Below are positions 17,810-26,455 of a stretch of 41,694 bases of DNA, in pieces. Numbering within the stretch: the stretch's first letter is position 1; every line of letters starts with the position of its first letter. This DNA comes from Eubacterium ramulus (lineage in GTDB: Bacteria; Bacillota; Clostridia; Lachnospirales; Lachnospiraceae). The stretch lies in the NCBI RefSeq assembly GCF_003122485.1, contig NZ_JRFU01000076.1, positions 1-41,694 of the forward strand, written 5' to 3'. Under the pieces are notes generated by a model. The model was not told where the DNA came from. It saw only the letters and a list, made by a program, of their open reading frames with translations, and ran no database searches. A program made the translations under genes and the position numbers.

Positions 17810-18064
17810 ATGAAGCGAAAGGAAAAATTGCGGCAGATCGCAAAAGAGGCAAAATCTGTCCTTTGGGCAGTCATTGCAATTATCGTGTTCTGGATAGTTG
17901 CAGGTTTTGGGGTAAGTAAGTTACATATCACCGTTTTCCATACTCCGTTATGGGCCATCACGGGATGCATCGGTACCTGGATTTTTTCCATTATTGTCGT
18001 TGTATATCTGATGAAACGCGTATTCAAAGATTTTGATCTGGAGGAGGAAAATGAAGATGAATAA
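17810..18064 (+). CDS. YhdT-family small membrane protein (DUF997)
   Basis: Membrane protein of 84 residues with a basic N terminus (MKRKEKLRQIAKEAK), two hydrophobic segments (about 18-36 and 45-66) and an acidic tail (EEENEDE). The size, two-helix plan and position directly before a pantothenate-type sodium symporter match the YhdT family, which accompanies PanF in many bacteria. Its last 14 bases overlap the symporter gene, so translation is probably coupled. It may be an accessory subunit; its function is not established. The ATG follows AAGGGAGGACGTC. It lies 222 bp from the HAD gene, in a stretch with no ORF. Confidence 0.78.
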   Translation: MKRKEKLRQIAKEAKSVLWAVIAIIVFWIVAGFGVSKLHITVFHTPLWAITGCIGTWIFSIIVVVYLMKRVFKDFDLEEENEDE

Positions 18065-19538
18065 GAATATTCTGGCATTGATGCCGGTGTTTATTTTTAT
18101 GATCATTATGCTGATTGTAAGTATTTATGTGCGCCGCGCATCTGCAAAAAGAGCCTCTGAAGGCTTTGTAAAAGATTATTTTATCGGTTCCCGCAGTCTG
18201 GGCGGTTTTGTACTGGCGATGACCACGGTAGCAACTTACAGTTCCGTAAGTTCCTTTGTCGGCGGACCGGGACAGGCATGGAGCGTCGGATTTGGATGGA
18301 TCTATATGTCTGTGGTTCAGGTAACTGCATTACTGCTGGTGCTTGGTGTTCTTGGTAAAAAAATGGCCATGGTATCACGAAAAATTGATGCGGTAACGAT
18401 CATTGATGTGATCAGACATCGGTATCAGTCTGATGCGCTGGCAAATATTTCCGCCATTATCATTGTTATTTTCTTTGCGGCAACCATGGTGGCACAGTTT
18501 GTCGGTGGCGCAAAATTATTCGAAGCAGTAACGGGATATTCTTATCTGACCGGTCTGATCGTATTCGGTCTTGTAGTAGTTATCTACACAACTGTCGGAG
18601 GATTCCGTGGTGTGGCAATTACAGATGCCATCTGTGCCATGGTCATGCTTGTGGGCATGGTAATTCTAATGATTGGTATCATCCGTCAGGGTGGCGGTTA
18701 CGAGACAATTATGAATAATATCGCATCGACCAAGCCGGAGATGCTGGAGCCATTATCCGGTGGAAATATGCCGGTAAGCCTGTATATTTCCCAGTGGATG
18801 CTGGTTGGTATCTTTACATTGGGATTACCGCAGTCAGCAGTGCGTTGCTTAAGTTACAAAGATACAAAATCCCTGCATCATGCCATTATTCTGGGAACCG
18901 TTGTAGTTGGTGCCATGAATATCGGTATGAACTTTATTGGCGTGTTATCCGCAGGTGTGTTGACTGGAAATCTGGCAGATTACGGAAACAGCGTAGACAA
19001 TATCATTCCGCTTGCCATTGCAGGTTCCTTAAAACCGCTGGTATCTGGAATTTGTATTATTGGACCGATCGCAGCATCCATTTCCACCATTTCATCACTG
19101 CTGCTGAGTACCACATCTTCTATCGTAAAAGATGTGTATATGCATGAGAAAGAGAAAAAAGGACATGCGGTATCTGAGAAAACAACAACTATGCTGAGCC
19201 AGATCTGTACTTTGGTGATCGGACTTATTATTTTCGGAATTTCCATCAATCCGCCAAGTGTAATCTGGAAGATCAATATGTTTGCTTTTGGTGGACTGGA
19301 AAGTGCATTTTTCTGGATTTTCCTGCTTGGTATGTTCTGGAAAAAAGCGAACAAAGCCGGAGCTGTCAGTGCGATTATCGGTGGAACGGTATGCTATTGT
19401 GTGACTATGCTCTTTGGATTAAAAATCGCAAATTTGCATCAGATTTTGATTGGAATCAGTGTATCACTGGTTTGCATGTTGATCGGTTCCATAGTTGGCA
19501 AAAAAACAGACGATAAAGTGCTGAAATTGTATTTTTAG
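18051..19538 (+). CDS. panF: Sodium/pantothenate symporter (PanF-like, SSS family)
   Basis: Integral membrane Na+:solute symporter of 495 residues with about 13 hydrophobic segments. The early part has the sodium/solute symporter signature (DYFIGSRSLGGFVLAMTTVATYSS, here split as FIGSRSLGGF and ATYSSVSSFVGGPGQAW), followed by the TVGGFRGVAITDAI stretch and LPQSAVRC. Together with the preceding YhdT-type gene it is best matched to the pantothenate carrier PanF; another organic anion cannot be excluded. The start at 18051 is chosen because GGAGGAGGAAA precedes it. The gene follows the folate cluster, so vitamin uptake and folate synthesis genes are adjacent, although a shared transcript is unproven. 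Confidence 0.87.
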   Translation: MKMNKNILALMPVFIFMIIMLIVSIYVRRASAKRASEGFVKDYFIGSRSLGGFVLAMTTVATYSSVSSFVGGPGQAWSVGFGWIYMSVVQVTALLLVLGVLGKKMAMVSRKIDAVTIIDVIRHRYQSDALANISAIIIVIFFAATMVAQFVGGAKLFEAVTGYSYLTGLIVFGLVVVIYTTVGGFRGVAITDAICAMVMLVGMVILMIGIIRQGGGYETIMNNIASTKPEMLEPLSGGNMPVSLYISQWMLVGIFTLGLPQSAVRCLSYKDTKSLHHAIILGTVVVGAMNIGMNFIGVLSAGVLTGNLADYGNSVDNIIPLAIAGSLKPLVSGICIIGPIAASISTISSLLLSTTSSIVKDVYMHEKEKKGHAVSEKTTTMLSQICTLVIGLIIFGISINPPSVIWKINMFAFGGLESAFFWIFLLGMFWKKANKAGAVSAIIGGTVCYCVTMLFGLKIANLHQILIGISVSLVCMLIGSIVGKKTDDKVLKLYF

Positions 19539-19680
19539 GTGTGAAACGTACGGGTAAGCGTGTGGTTTAAATGAAAGACTTTTCTATGAAAAATAGATAT
19601 TACATAGTATATGCCAATTTACGATTAAGTGCTGTTATAAAGTTTTAGTAATTGATTGGCAATATTATAATTACTGAAAT

Positions 19681-19746
19681 GGCGAAATCAGAGACTCCTT
19701 CTGCGACAAGCGATTAGCGGTTGCAGAAGGAGTCTCTGATTTCGCC
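19681..19746. other. 24-bp perfect hairpin downstream of panF
   Basis: The arms at 19681-19704 and 19723-19746 are perfectly complementary over 24 bp (the left arm begins GGCGAAATCAGAGACTCC), with an 18-nt loop. No T-run follows. Such a long perfect arm is unusual for a simple terminator. The 590-bp gap 19539-20129 also contains the terminator at 19810, the gltB dyad and the gltB promoter, and no credible ORF. Confidence 0.6.
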
Positions 19747-19809
19747 CTTCATAATAGTAAATTTTAGCCAATATCCACAAAAAAGAATGAATTGAATGCA
19801 AAATTTGAA

Positions 19810-19857
19810 AAAATTACCTGTAACACATGAATTTGATTCCTACAGGTAAATTTTTTT
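19810..19857 (+). terminator. Intrinsic terminator between panF and gltB
   Basis: TTACCTGTA (19814-19822) pairs with TACAGGTAA (19841-19849). An A-run lies before the stem and ATTTTTTTA follows it, so it could work in both directions. The 18-nt loop is somewhat long. Confidence 0.7.
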
Positions 19858-19945
19858 ATAAAGAAATACAAAGTGAAATTGTGCGAAACAAAACAAAATA
19901 AACAGATAATTAAAATAATTTAGAGACAATAATGTGATAAAAAAT

Positions 19946-19970
19946 AAGTTATCTAATTATCTGACAACTT
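19946..19970. promoter_or_regulatory. Dyad upstream of the gltB promoter
   Basis: AAGTTATC (19946-19953) and GACAACTT (19963-19970) are inverted repeats matching at seven of eight positions. The dyad is centred about 28 bp before the -35 box, the place expected for an activator site. The binding protein is unknown; a GltC-like LysR regulator would fit by analogy with Bacillus. Confidence 0.35.
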
Positions 19971-19985
19971 AAGAAAAAAAGTAGG

Positions 19986-20014
19986 TTTACATTTGCCCGA
20001 AAAAGCGGTATAGT
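19986..20014 (+). promoter_or_regulatory. gltB promoter
   Basis: TTTACA (19986-19991) and TATAGT (20009-20014) are separated by 17 bp. The leader to the gltB ATG is roughly 110 nt. Confidence 0.65.
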
Positions 20015-20129
20015 ATATCCAATCAATCAGTTTGCGTTGAATACAGATAAAAAAGAGTATTTAACGGATTACAGAAAGACTAACTAAGGTATTGTAAAAA
20101 CTGAAAATGTCTGCAGAAAGGAAGATGTT

Positions 20130-23100
20130 ATGAAACTTCATATGAACGAGAGCAACGCCAAGGCTGTCGGCATGTACGATCCAAGGTTCGAGCATGACAA
20201 CTGCGGTATTGGTGCTGTGGTAAACATTAAAGGTGTGAAAACACATCAGACGGTTGAGAACGCATTAAAAATTGTTGAAAACTTAAAACATAGAGCTGGC
20301 AAAGACGCCGAAGGAAAAACTGGTGATGGAGTAGGTATTCTGTTACAGATATCTCACAGATTCTTCTCCAAAACCATGAAATCCTCCGGCGTCTTTTTAG
20401 GTGAAGAAAGAGATTACGGAATTGGTATGTTTTTCTTCCCACAGGACGAGTTAAAGCGCAATCAGGCAAAGAAGATGTTTGAAGTCATCATAGAAAAAGA
20501 GGGTCTGGAGCTGCTGGCATGGCGTGAAGTGCCGACTGATCCGACTGTCATTGGACAGAAAGCCGTAGACTGCATGCCATACATTATGCAGGCATTTATC
20601 AAACGTCCGGATGATGTGGAAAAAGGTCTGGATTTTGACCGCCGCCTGTATGTGGCACGCCGCGTTTTTGAACAGTCTAACGACAATACCTATGTAGTAT
20701 CTCTGTCAAGCAGAACGATCGTTTACAAAGGAATGTTCCTCGTAAACGAGCTGCGTCTGTTTTTCAAAGATCTGCAGGATCCGGATTATGAATCTGCCAT
20801 TGCAATGGTTCATTCCAGATTCTCCACAAATACCAATCCGAGCTGGGAGCGAGCACATCCGAACCGCTTTATGGTACATAATGGTGAGATCAATACGATC
20901 AAGGGTAACTCCGATAAGATGCTGGCCCGCGAGGAGACCATGGAGTCTGAACATCTGAAAGGTCAGTTATCCAAGGTGCTTCCGGTGGTCAATACATCCG
21001 GCTCCGATTCCGCAATGCTTGATAATACACTGGAGTTCCTTGTAATGAGTGGTATGGAACTTCCGCTGGCAGTTATGATCACTATTCCGGAGCCGTGGGC
21101 AAACAACCATTTGATGAGTCAGAAGAAAAAAGATTTTTACCAGTATTATGCAACGATGATGGAGCCATGGGATGGTCCTGCATCCATCGTATTCAGTGAC
21201 GGAGATATCATGGGAGCTGTCCTTGACCGCAATGGTCTGCGTCCGTCCCGTTATTACATTACAGATGATGATTATCTGATTCTTGCATCTGAAGTAGGTG
21301 TGCTGGATGTAGATCCGACAAAGGTTGTTACAAAAGACCGTCTGCGTCCGGGCAAAATGCTTTTGGTTGATACCGTCAAAGGGCGTGTCATCGATGATGA
21401 TGAGCTGAAAGAATCTTATGCGGGCAAACGTCCTTATGGACAGTGGCTGGATGAATACCTGGTAGAATTGAAAGATCTGAAAATTCCGAATGTGCGTGTA
21501 CCGCGTTACACCGGCGATGATCTGCACCGCATCCAGAAAGCTTTTGGTTATTCTTATGAGTCTGTAAAGACAGTCATGCTTCCGATGGCAAAAACCGGTG
21601 CGGAATCCACAGCAGCCATGGGTATTGATACACCGCTGGCTGTATTATCCGATGATCATCAGCCACTGTTTAACTATTTCAAACAGCTGTTTGCACAGGT
21701 TACAAACCCGCCAATCGATGCTATCCGTGAGGAGATTGTCACATCCACAACAGTTTATGTTGGTGAAGATGGAAACATTCTGGAGGAAGAGCCGAAAAAC
21801 TGTCAGGTACTGAAAATCAAAAATCCGATCTTGACAAATACTGACCTTCTGAAAATCAAACATATGAAAAAGGAAGGCTTCAAAGTTGGCGTTGTTCCGA
21901 TTATTTATTATAAAAATACAAGTCTGGAGAAAGCCATTGACCGCCTGTTTGTTGAGGCAGACCGTGCATATCGTGACGGCACAAACATCCTGATCCTGTC
22001 CGACCGTGGCGTGGATGAGAACCATGTGGCAATTCCGTCACTTCTGGCAGTTTCTGCAATGCAGCAACATCTGATCCAGACAAAGAAAAGAACTGCAGTG
22101 GCAATGATCCTGGAGAGTGGTGAGCCGCGTGAGATCCACCATTTTGCAACACTGCTTGGTTATGGTGCCTGTGCCATCAACCCATATCTGGCGCAGGATA
22201 CGATTGAGCAGCTGGTAGATGATCATCTGCTTGACAAAGATTATTATGCTGCGATCAATGATTACAACTCTGCAGTATTACATGGAATTGTAAAAATTGC
22301 TTCCAAGATGGGTATTTCTACAATTCAGTCCTATCAGGGATCCAAGATTTTCGAAGCCATCGGTATTGATCGAAGCGTTATTGATAAATATTTTACAGAT
22401 ACTGTCAGCAGAATCGGTGGCATCACGATTTCTGATATTGAAAATGATGTAAATGAGCTGCATTCCATGGCATTTGATCCGCTTGGATTACAGACGGAGC
22501 TGACACTGGACAGCAAAGGACATCACAAGATGCGCAGCGGAGCACAGAAACATCTGTACAATCCACAGACGATCCATCTGCTGCAGGAGTCCACAAAACG
22601 TGGGGATTATGATTTATTTAAAGAGTATACAAAGCTGGTCAACAATGAGACCGACATTATGAATATTCGTGGAACGCTTGATTTCAAATATCCGAAGTCA
22701 GGTATTCCAATCGATGAAGTGGAGAGCGTTGACTCCATCGTGACAAGATTTAAAACAGGTGCGATGTCCTACGGTTCTATTTCACAGGAAGCGCATGAGA
22801 CACTTGCCATCGCCATGAACCGGTTACATGGTAAATCCAATTCCGGTGAAGGTGGTGAGAGCCTGGAACGACTGGATACGGAGCGGTGCTCTGCTATCAA
22901 ACAGGTTGCTTCCGGACGATTTGGTGTAACCAGCCGTTACCTTGTCAGCGCGCAGGAAATTCAGATCAAAATGGCACAGGGCGCAAAACCGGGAGAAGGT
23001 GGACATTTACCGGGTAAAAAAGTATATCCGTGGATTGCAAAAACAAGACTTTCCACACCGGGTGTAAGTCTGATCTCACCGCCGCCTCATCACGATATTT

Positions 23101-24674
23101 ACTCCATCGAGGATTTGGAACAGCTGATCTTTGACCTGAAAAATGCAAACACAAGAGCACGAATTTCTGTAAAACTGGTATCAGAAGCAGGTGTCGGAAC
23201 TGTCGCAGCCGGTGTTGCAAAAGCCGGTGCACAAGTTATCTTGATTTCTGGTTATGACGGAGGAACCGGTGCTGCACCGAGAAGTTCCATCCACAATGCA
23301 GGACTTCCTTGGGAGCTTGGTCTCGCTGAGACGCATCAGACACTGATCATGAACGGCCTGAGAAATAAAGTCCGCATTGAGACAGACGGAAAACTCATGA
23401 GTGGTCGTGATGTTGCTGTAGCGGCAATGCTTGGTGCAGAGGAATTCGGTTTTGCTACAGCTCCACTGGTAACGATGGGATGCGTCATGATGCGTGTCTG
23501 CAACCTGGATACATGTCCGGTTGGTATCGCTACACAGAATCCGGAACTGAGAAAACGTTTTGCCGGAAAACCGGAATATGTTATGAATTTCATGCGTTTT
23601 ATCGCTCAGGAGCTTCGCGAACATATGGCAAAACTTGGTGTCCGCACGGTAGATGAGCTGGTTGGACGTTCTGATCTGCTGAAAGTACGTGACAACTTAA
23701 CCGGTCACGCTGCAAAACTGGATCTGAAGAACATTCTGGAGAATCCGTTTGCAAACTCAAAGGATAAAGTAATCTTTGATCCGAAAAAAGTATACGATTT
23801 CGAACTGCAGAAAACAGCCGATGAGAAAGTGCTGTTAAAACAGATGAAAACGGCACTTGAGCAGAAACAGAAACGAAGCATTGAAATCAATGTTTCTAAT
23901 ATCAACCGTTCCTTTGGTACCATTTTTGGTTCTGAGATTACAAGAAAATACAAAGATACACTGGAAGATGATACTTACGTGGTAAAATGTAACGGAGCCG
24001 GTGGACAGAGTTTCGGAGCCTTCATTCCGAACGGCCTGACACTGGAGCTGGAAGGTGACAGCAATGATTACTTCGGAAAAGGACTTTCCGGTGGAAAACT
24101 GGTCGTATATCCGCCGAAAGGCATCAAATACCGTCAGGATGAAAACATTGTCATCGGTAACGTAGCACTTTACGGTGCAACCAGCGGAAAAGCATTTATC
24201 AACGGTGTGGCAGGAGAGCGTTTTGCAGTCAGAAACTCCGGTGCAATTGCAGTCGTTGAGGGTGTCGGTGATCATGGATGTGAGTATATGACCGGCGGAC
24301 GCGTAGTTGTTATCGGAAAAACAGGCAAGAACTTCGCAGCAGGTATGAGCGGCGGTGTCGCATATGTACTGGATGAGGACAACGATCTGTATACAAGAAC
24401 CAATAAAGAAATGGTATTTACCGAGGAATTGACCAACAAATACGATGTACAGGAATTGAAAGAACTGATTCAGGAACATGTCGCTTTGACCAATTCCGTA
24501 AAAGGAAAAGAAATTCTGGATAACTTCGGAGAATATCTGCCGAAATTCAAAAAAGTAGTGCCATATGATTATCATCATATGCTGACAACCATCGTACAGA
24601 TGGAGGAAAAGGGCTACAACGTAGAGCAGGCTCAGATTGAAGCATTTTATGCAAATCTTGAGGCTCAGGCATAG
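20130..24674 (+). CDS. gltB: Glutamate synthase large subunit
   Basis: Catalytic subunit of GOGAT, converting glutamine plus 2-oxoglutarate into two glutamates with electrons from the small subunit. The 1514-residue length is typical. A 24-residue propeptide precedes Cys25 (NCGIGAVV), which becomes the N-terminal nucleophile of the type 2 glutaminase domain (about 25-430). A central domain, the FMN-binding synthase domain (about 830-1200, with GEGGESLERL, KPGEGGHLPG and ISGYDGGTGAAPRSS) and the beta-helix GXGXG domain (about 1280-1500) follow. The 3Fe-4S cysteines are Cys1118, Cys1124 and Cys1129. gltD lies 103 bp downstream. The ATG follows GAAAGGAAG. Confidence 0.96.
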   Translation: MKLHMNESNAKAVGMYDPRFEHDNCGIGAVVNIKGVKTHQTVENALKIVENLKHRAGKDAEGKTGDGVGILLQISHRFFSKTMKSSGVFLGEERDYGIGMFFFPQDELKRNQAKKMFEVIIEKEGLELLAWREVPTDPTVIGQKAVDCMPYIMQAFIKRPDDVEKGLDFDRRLYVARRVFEQSNDNTYVVSLSSRTIVYKGMFLVNELRLFFKDLQDPDYESAIAMVHSRFSTNTNPSWERAHPNRFMVHNGEINTIKGNSDKMLAREETMESEHLKGQLSKVLPVVNTSGSDSAMLDNTLEFLVMSGMELPLAVMITIPEPWANNHLMSQKKKDFYQYYATMMEPWDGPASIVFSDGDIMGAVLDRNGLRPSRYYITDDDYLILASEVGVLDVDPTKVVTKDRLRPGKMLLVDTVKGRVIDDDELKESYAGKRPYGQWLDEYLVELKDLKIPNVRVPRYTGDDLHRIQKAFGYSYESVKTVMLPMAKTGAESTAAMGIDTPLAVLSDDHQPLFNYFKQLFAQVTNPPIDAIREEIVTSTTVYVGEDGNILEEEPKNCQVLKIKNPILTNTDLLKIKHMKKEGFKVGVVPIIYYKNTSLEKAIDRLFVEADRAYRDGTNILILSDRGVDENHVAIPSLLAVSAMQQHLIQTKKRTAVAMILESGEPREIHHFATLLGYGACAINPYLAQDTIEQLVDDHLLDKDYYAAINDYNSAVLHGIVKIASKMGISTIQSYQGSKIFEAIGIDRSVIDKYFTDTVSRIGGITISDIENDVNELHSMAFDPLGLQTELTLDSKGHHKMRSGAQKHLYNPQTIHLLQESTKRGDYDLFKEYTKLVNNETDIMNIRGTLDFKYPKSGIPIDEVESVDSIVTRFKTGAMSYGSISQEAHETLAIAMNRLHGKSNSGEGGESLERLDTERCSAIKQVASGRFGVTSRYLVSAQEIQIKMAQGAKPGEGGHLPGKKVYPWIAKTRLSTPGVSLISPPPHHDIYSIEDLEQLIFDLKNANTRARISVKLVSEAGVGTVAAGVAKAGAQVILISGYDGGTGAAPRSSIHNAGLPWELGLAETHQTLIMNGLRNKVRIETDGKLMSGRDVAVAAMLGAEEFGFATAPLVTMGCVMMRVCNLDTCPVGIATQNPELRKRFAGKPEYVMNFMRFIAQELREHMAKLGVRTVDELVGRSDLLKVRDNLTGHAAKLDLKNILENPFANSKDKVIFDPKKVYDFELQKTADEKVLLKQMKTALEQKQKRSIEINVSNINRSFGTIFGSEITRKYKDTLEDDTYVVKCNGAGGQSFGAFIPNGLTLELEGDSNDYFGKGLSGGKLVVYPPKGIKYRQDENIVIGNVALYGATSGKAFINGVAGERFAVRNSGAIAVVEGVGDHGCEYMTGGRVVVIGKTGKNFAAGMSGGVAYVLDEDNDLYTRTNKEMVFTEELTNKYDVQELKELIQEHVALTNSVKGKEILDNFGEYLPKFKKVVPYDYHHMLTTIVQMEEKGYNVEQAQIEAFYANLEAQA

Positions 24675-24692
24675 AAATTTTACATGAGAAGA

Positions 24693-24730
24693 CTTCACTT
24701 CTATAAAAATATAGTTTTACGGAAGTGAAG
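24693..24730 (+). other. Hairpin between gltB and gltD
   Basis: CTTCACTTC (24693-24701) pairs with GAAGTGAAG (24722-24730) around an AT-rich 20-nt loop. No T-run follows it. It lies between two co-directional subunit genes and may set their ratio by partial termination or by mRNA protection. Confidence 0.5.
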
Positions 24731-24777
24731 CCCTTATGGTGAATTATGATGAATTTCGGTAAAACAGGAGGATTAAA

Positions 24778-26271
24778 ATGGGAAAACCAACAGGATTTAT
24801 GGAATATGACCGAGAGGTAAGCAAAGCGGTTGAACCGAAAGAAAGAATCAAAAATTTTGATGAATTCCACATCCACCTCTCAAAGAAAAAACAGGAGATT
24901 CAGGGATCACGCTGCATGGCATGCGGCGTTCCCTTCTGTCAGTCAGGTATGACACTCATGGGCATGACCAGCGGCTGCCCACTGCACAATCTGGTGCCGG
25001 AGTGGAATGACCTGATCTATATGGGAACATGGGAGCAGGCTTACGAGCGTCTGCACAAAACCAACAACTTCCCGGAATTTACATCCCGCGTCTGCCCGGC
25101 ACTGTGTGAGGCTGCATGTACCTGCGGTCTGCATGATGATCCGGTCACCGTGCGGGACAATGAGTACGGAATTATTGAACATGCATATGAAAAAGGTTAT
25201 GCGAAGGCAAATCCGCCAAAAGTGCGTACAGGGAAAAAAGTGGCTGTCATCGGATCCGGCCCGGCTGGTCTGGCCGTAGCAGACCAGTTAAACCGCAGAG
25301 GCCATCGGGTAACCGTATATGAGCGCGATGACCGTGTGGGTGGACTGCTGATGTATGGCATTCCGAATATGAAACTGGAAAAACACATCATCGACCGCAA
25401 AATCAATGTGATGACCGAAGAAGGCATCAACTTTGTCACCGGAGTGAATGTGGGAAAAGACGAAAAAGCAGCAAAACTTATGAAAGAGTATGATGCTGTG
25501 GTACTTGCCTGCGGTGCCAAAAATCCGCGTGATATCAATGCACCGGGCAGAGATGCAAAAGGTATTTATTTTGCAGTGGATTTCCTGTCACAGACCACAA
25601 AGAGTTTGCTCGATTCTGATCTGAAAGATAAAAAATTTGTCTCTGCAAAGGGCAAAAAAGTTGTGATCATCGGTGGTGGTGACACCGGAAATGACTGTGT
25701 GGGAACAAGCATCCGTCATGGAGCAGTATCCGTAACACAGCTTGAGATGATGCCGAAAGCTCCGGATCAGCGTGCTGCGAACAATCCGTGGCCGGAATGG
25801 CCAAAAATCTGCAAGACAGATTACGGTCAGGAAGAAGCCATTGCCGTATTCGGACATGATCCGCGAATCTATCAGACAACGGTAAAAGAGTTTCTGAAAG
25901 ATAAAAACGGCAATCTGACAGGTCTGATCACTGTAAAACTGGAGGCGAAAAAAGATGAGAAAACCGGTCGCATGAACATGGTTCCGGTGGAAGGCAGTGA
26001 GCAGAAACTGGATGCAGATCTGGTACTTATCGCAGCAGGATTTCTCGGTACAGAGAAATATGTGGCAGATGCCTTTGGAGTGAAATTAAACGCGAGAACA
26101 AACGTAGAAACCGAAGAAGGCCGTTACAAGACGAATGTGAAAAAAGTCTTTACCGCAGGCGATATGCACAGAGGACAGTCACTGGTTGTATGGGCAATCC
26201 GTGAGGGACGCGAAGCAGCCAGAGAAGTAGATGAGAGCCTGATGGGATATTCTTATCTTTCGGTACAATAG
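24778..26271 (+). CDS. gltD: Glutamate synthase small subunit (NADPH, FAD, Fe-S)
   Basis: Electron-input subunit that passes NAD(P)H electrons through FAD and two 4Fe-4S centres to GltB. It is 497 residues. The N-terminal cysteines are at 46, 49, 54 and 67 (CMACGVPFC ... GCPLHN) and 106, 110, 114 and 116 (CPALCEAACTC). The FAD-binding motif VIGSGPAGLA is at residues 158-167, and the NADPH-binding motif IIGGGDTGNDC lies near residue 300. The C-terminal FTAGDMHRGQSLVVWAIREGREAA closes the FAD site (read in two pieces). The ATG follows ACAGGAGG. It shares its transcript with gltB. Confidence 0.95.
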   Translation: MGKPTGFMEYDREVSKAVEPKERIKNFDEFHIHLSKKKQEIQGSRCMACGVPFCQSGMTLMGMTSGCPLHNLVPEWNDLIYMGTWEQAYERLHKTNNFPEFTSRVCPALCEAACTCGLHDDPVTVRDNEYGIIEHAYEKGYAKANPPKVRTGKKVAVIGSGPAGLAVADQLNRRGHRVTVYERDDRVGGLLMYGIPNMKLEKHIIDRKINVMTEEGINFVTGVNVGKDEKAAKLMKEYDAVVLACGAKNPRDINAPGRDAKGIYFAVDFLSQTTKSLLDSDLKDKKFVSAKGKKVVIIGGGDTGNDCVGTSIRHGAVSVTQLEMMPKAPDQRAANNPWPEWPKICKTDYGQEEAIAVFGHDPRIYQTTVKEFLKDKNGNLTGLITVKLEAKKDEKTGRMNMVPVEGSEQKLDADLVLIAAGFLGTEKYVADAFGVKLNARTNVETEEGRYKTNVKKVFTAGDMHRGQSLVVWAIREGREAAREVDESLMGYSYLSVQ

Positions 26272-26375
26272 TTTTATTAAACGAATGAATTCCTTTTATC
26301 CCTATACTGGCAAAAAAGAAAAAATATTAGAATCATACTTAGTGGCGAAGGAAAATAGAATATAGGTACACTTAA

Positions 26376-26427
26376 TAAAGGGGATTGTTCTTGATTTGTT
26401 ATCATTGATGAACAATCCCTCTTTATA
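26376..26427. terminator. Bidirectional terminator between gltD and the MATE gene
   Basis: The arms ATAAAGGGGATTGTTC and GAACAATCCCTCTTTAT pair around a loop of about 19 nt, with A/T-rich flanks on both sides. It lies between convergent gltD (+) and the MATE gene (-), whose stop is 30 bp away. Confidence 0.75.
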
Positions 26428-26455
26428 TCATATTAAAACCTTATTCCTCTAAACC

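Noticed and set aside
23835-24698. 287-codon open frame antisense to the end of gltB
   Set aside because: It is a shadow of the conserved GXGXG domain with no ribosome site and low-quality, Cys/Phe-rich translation.
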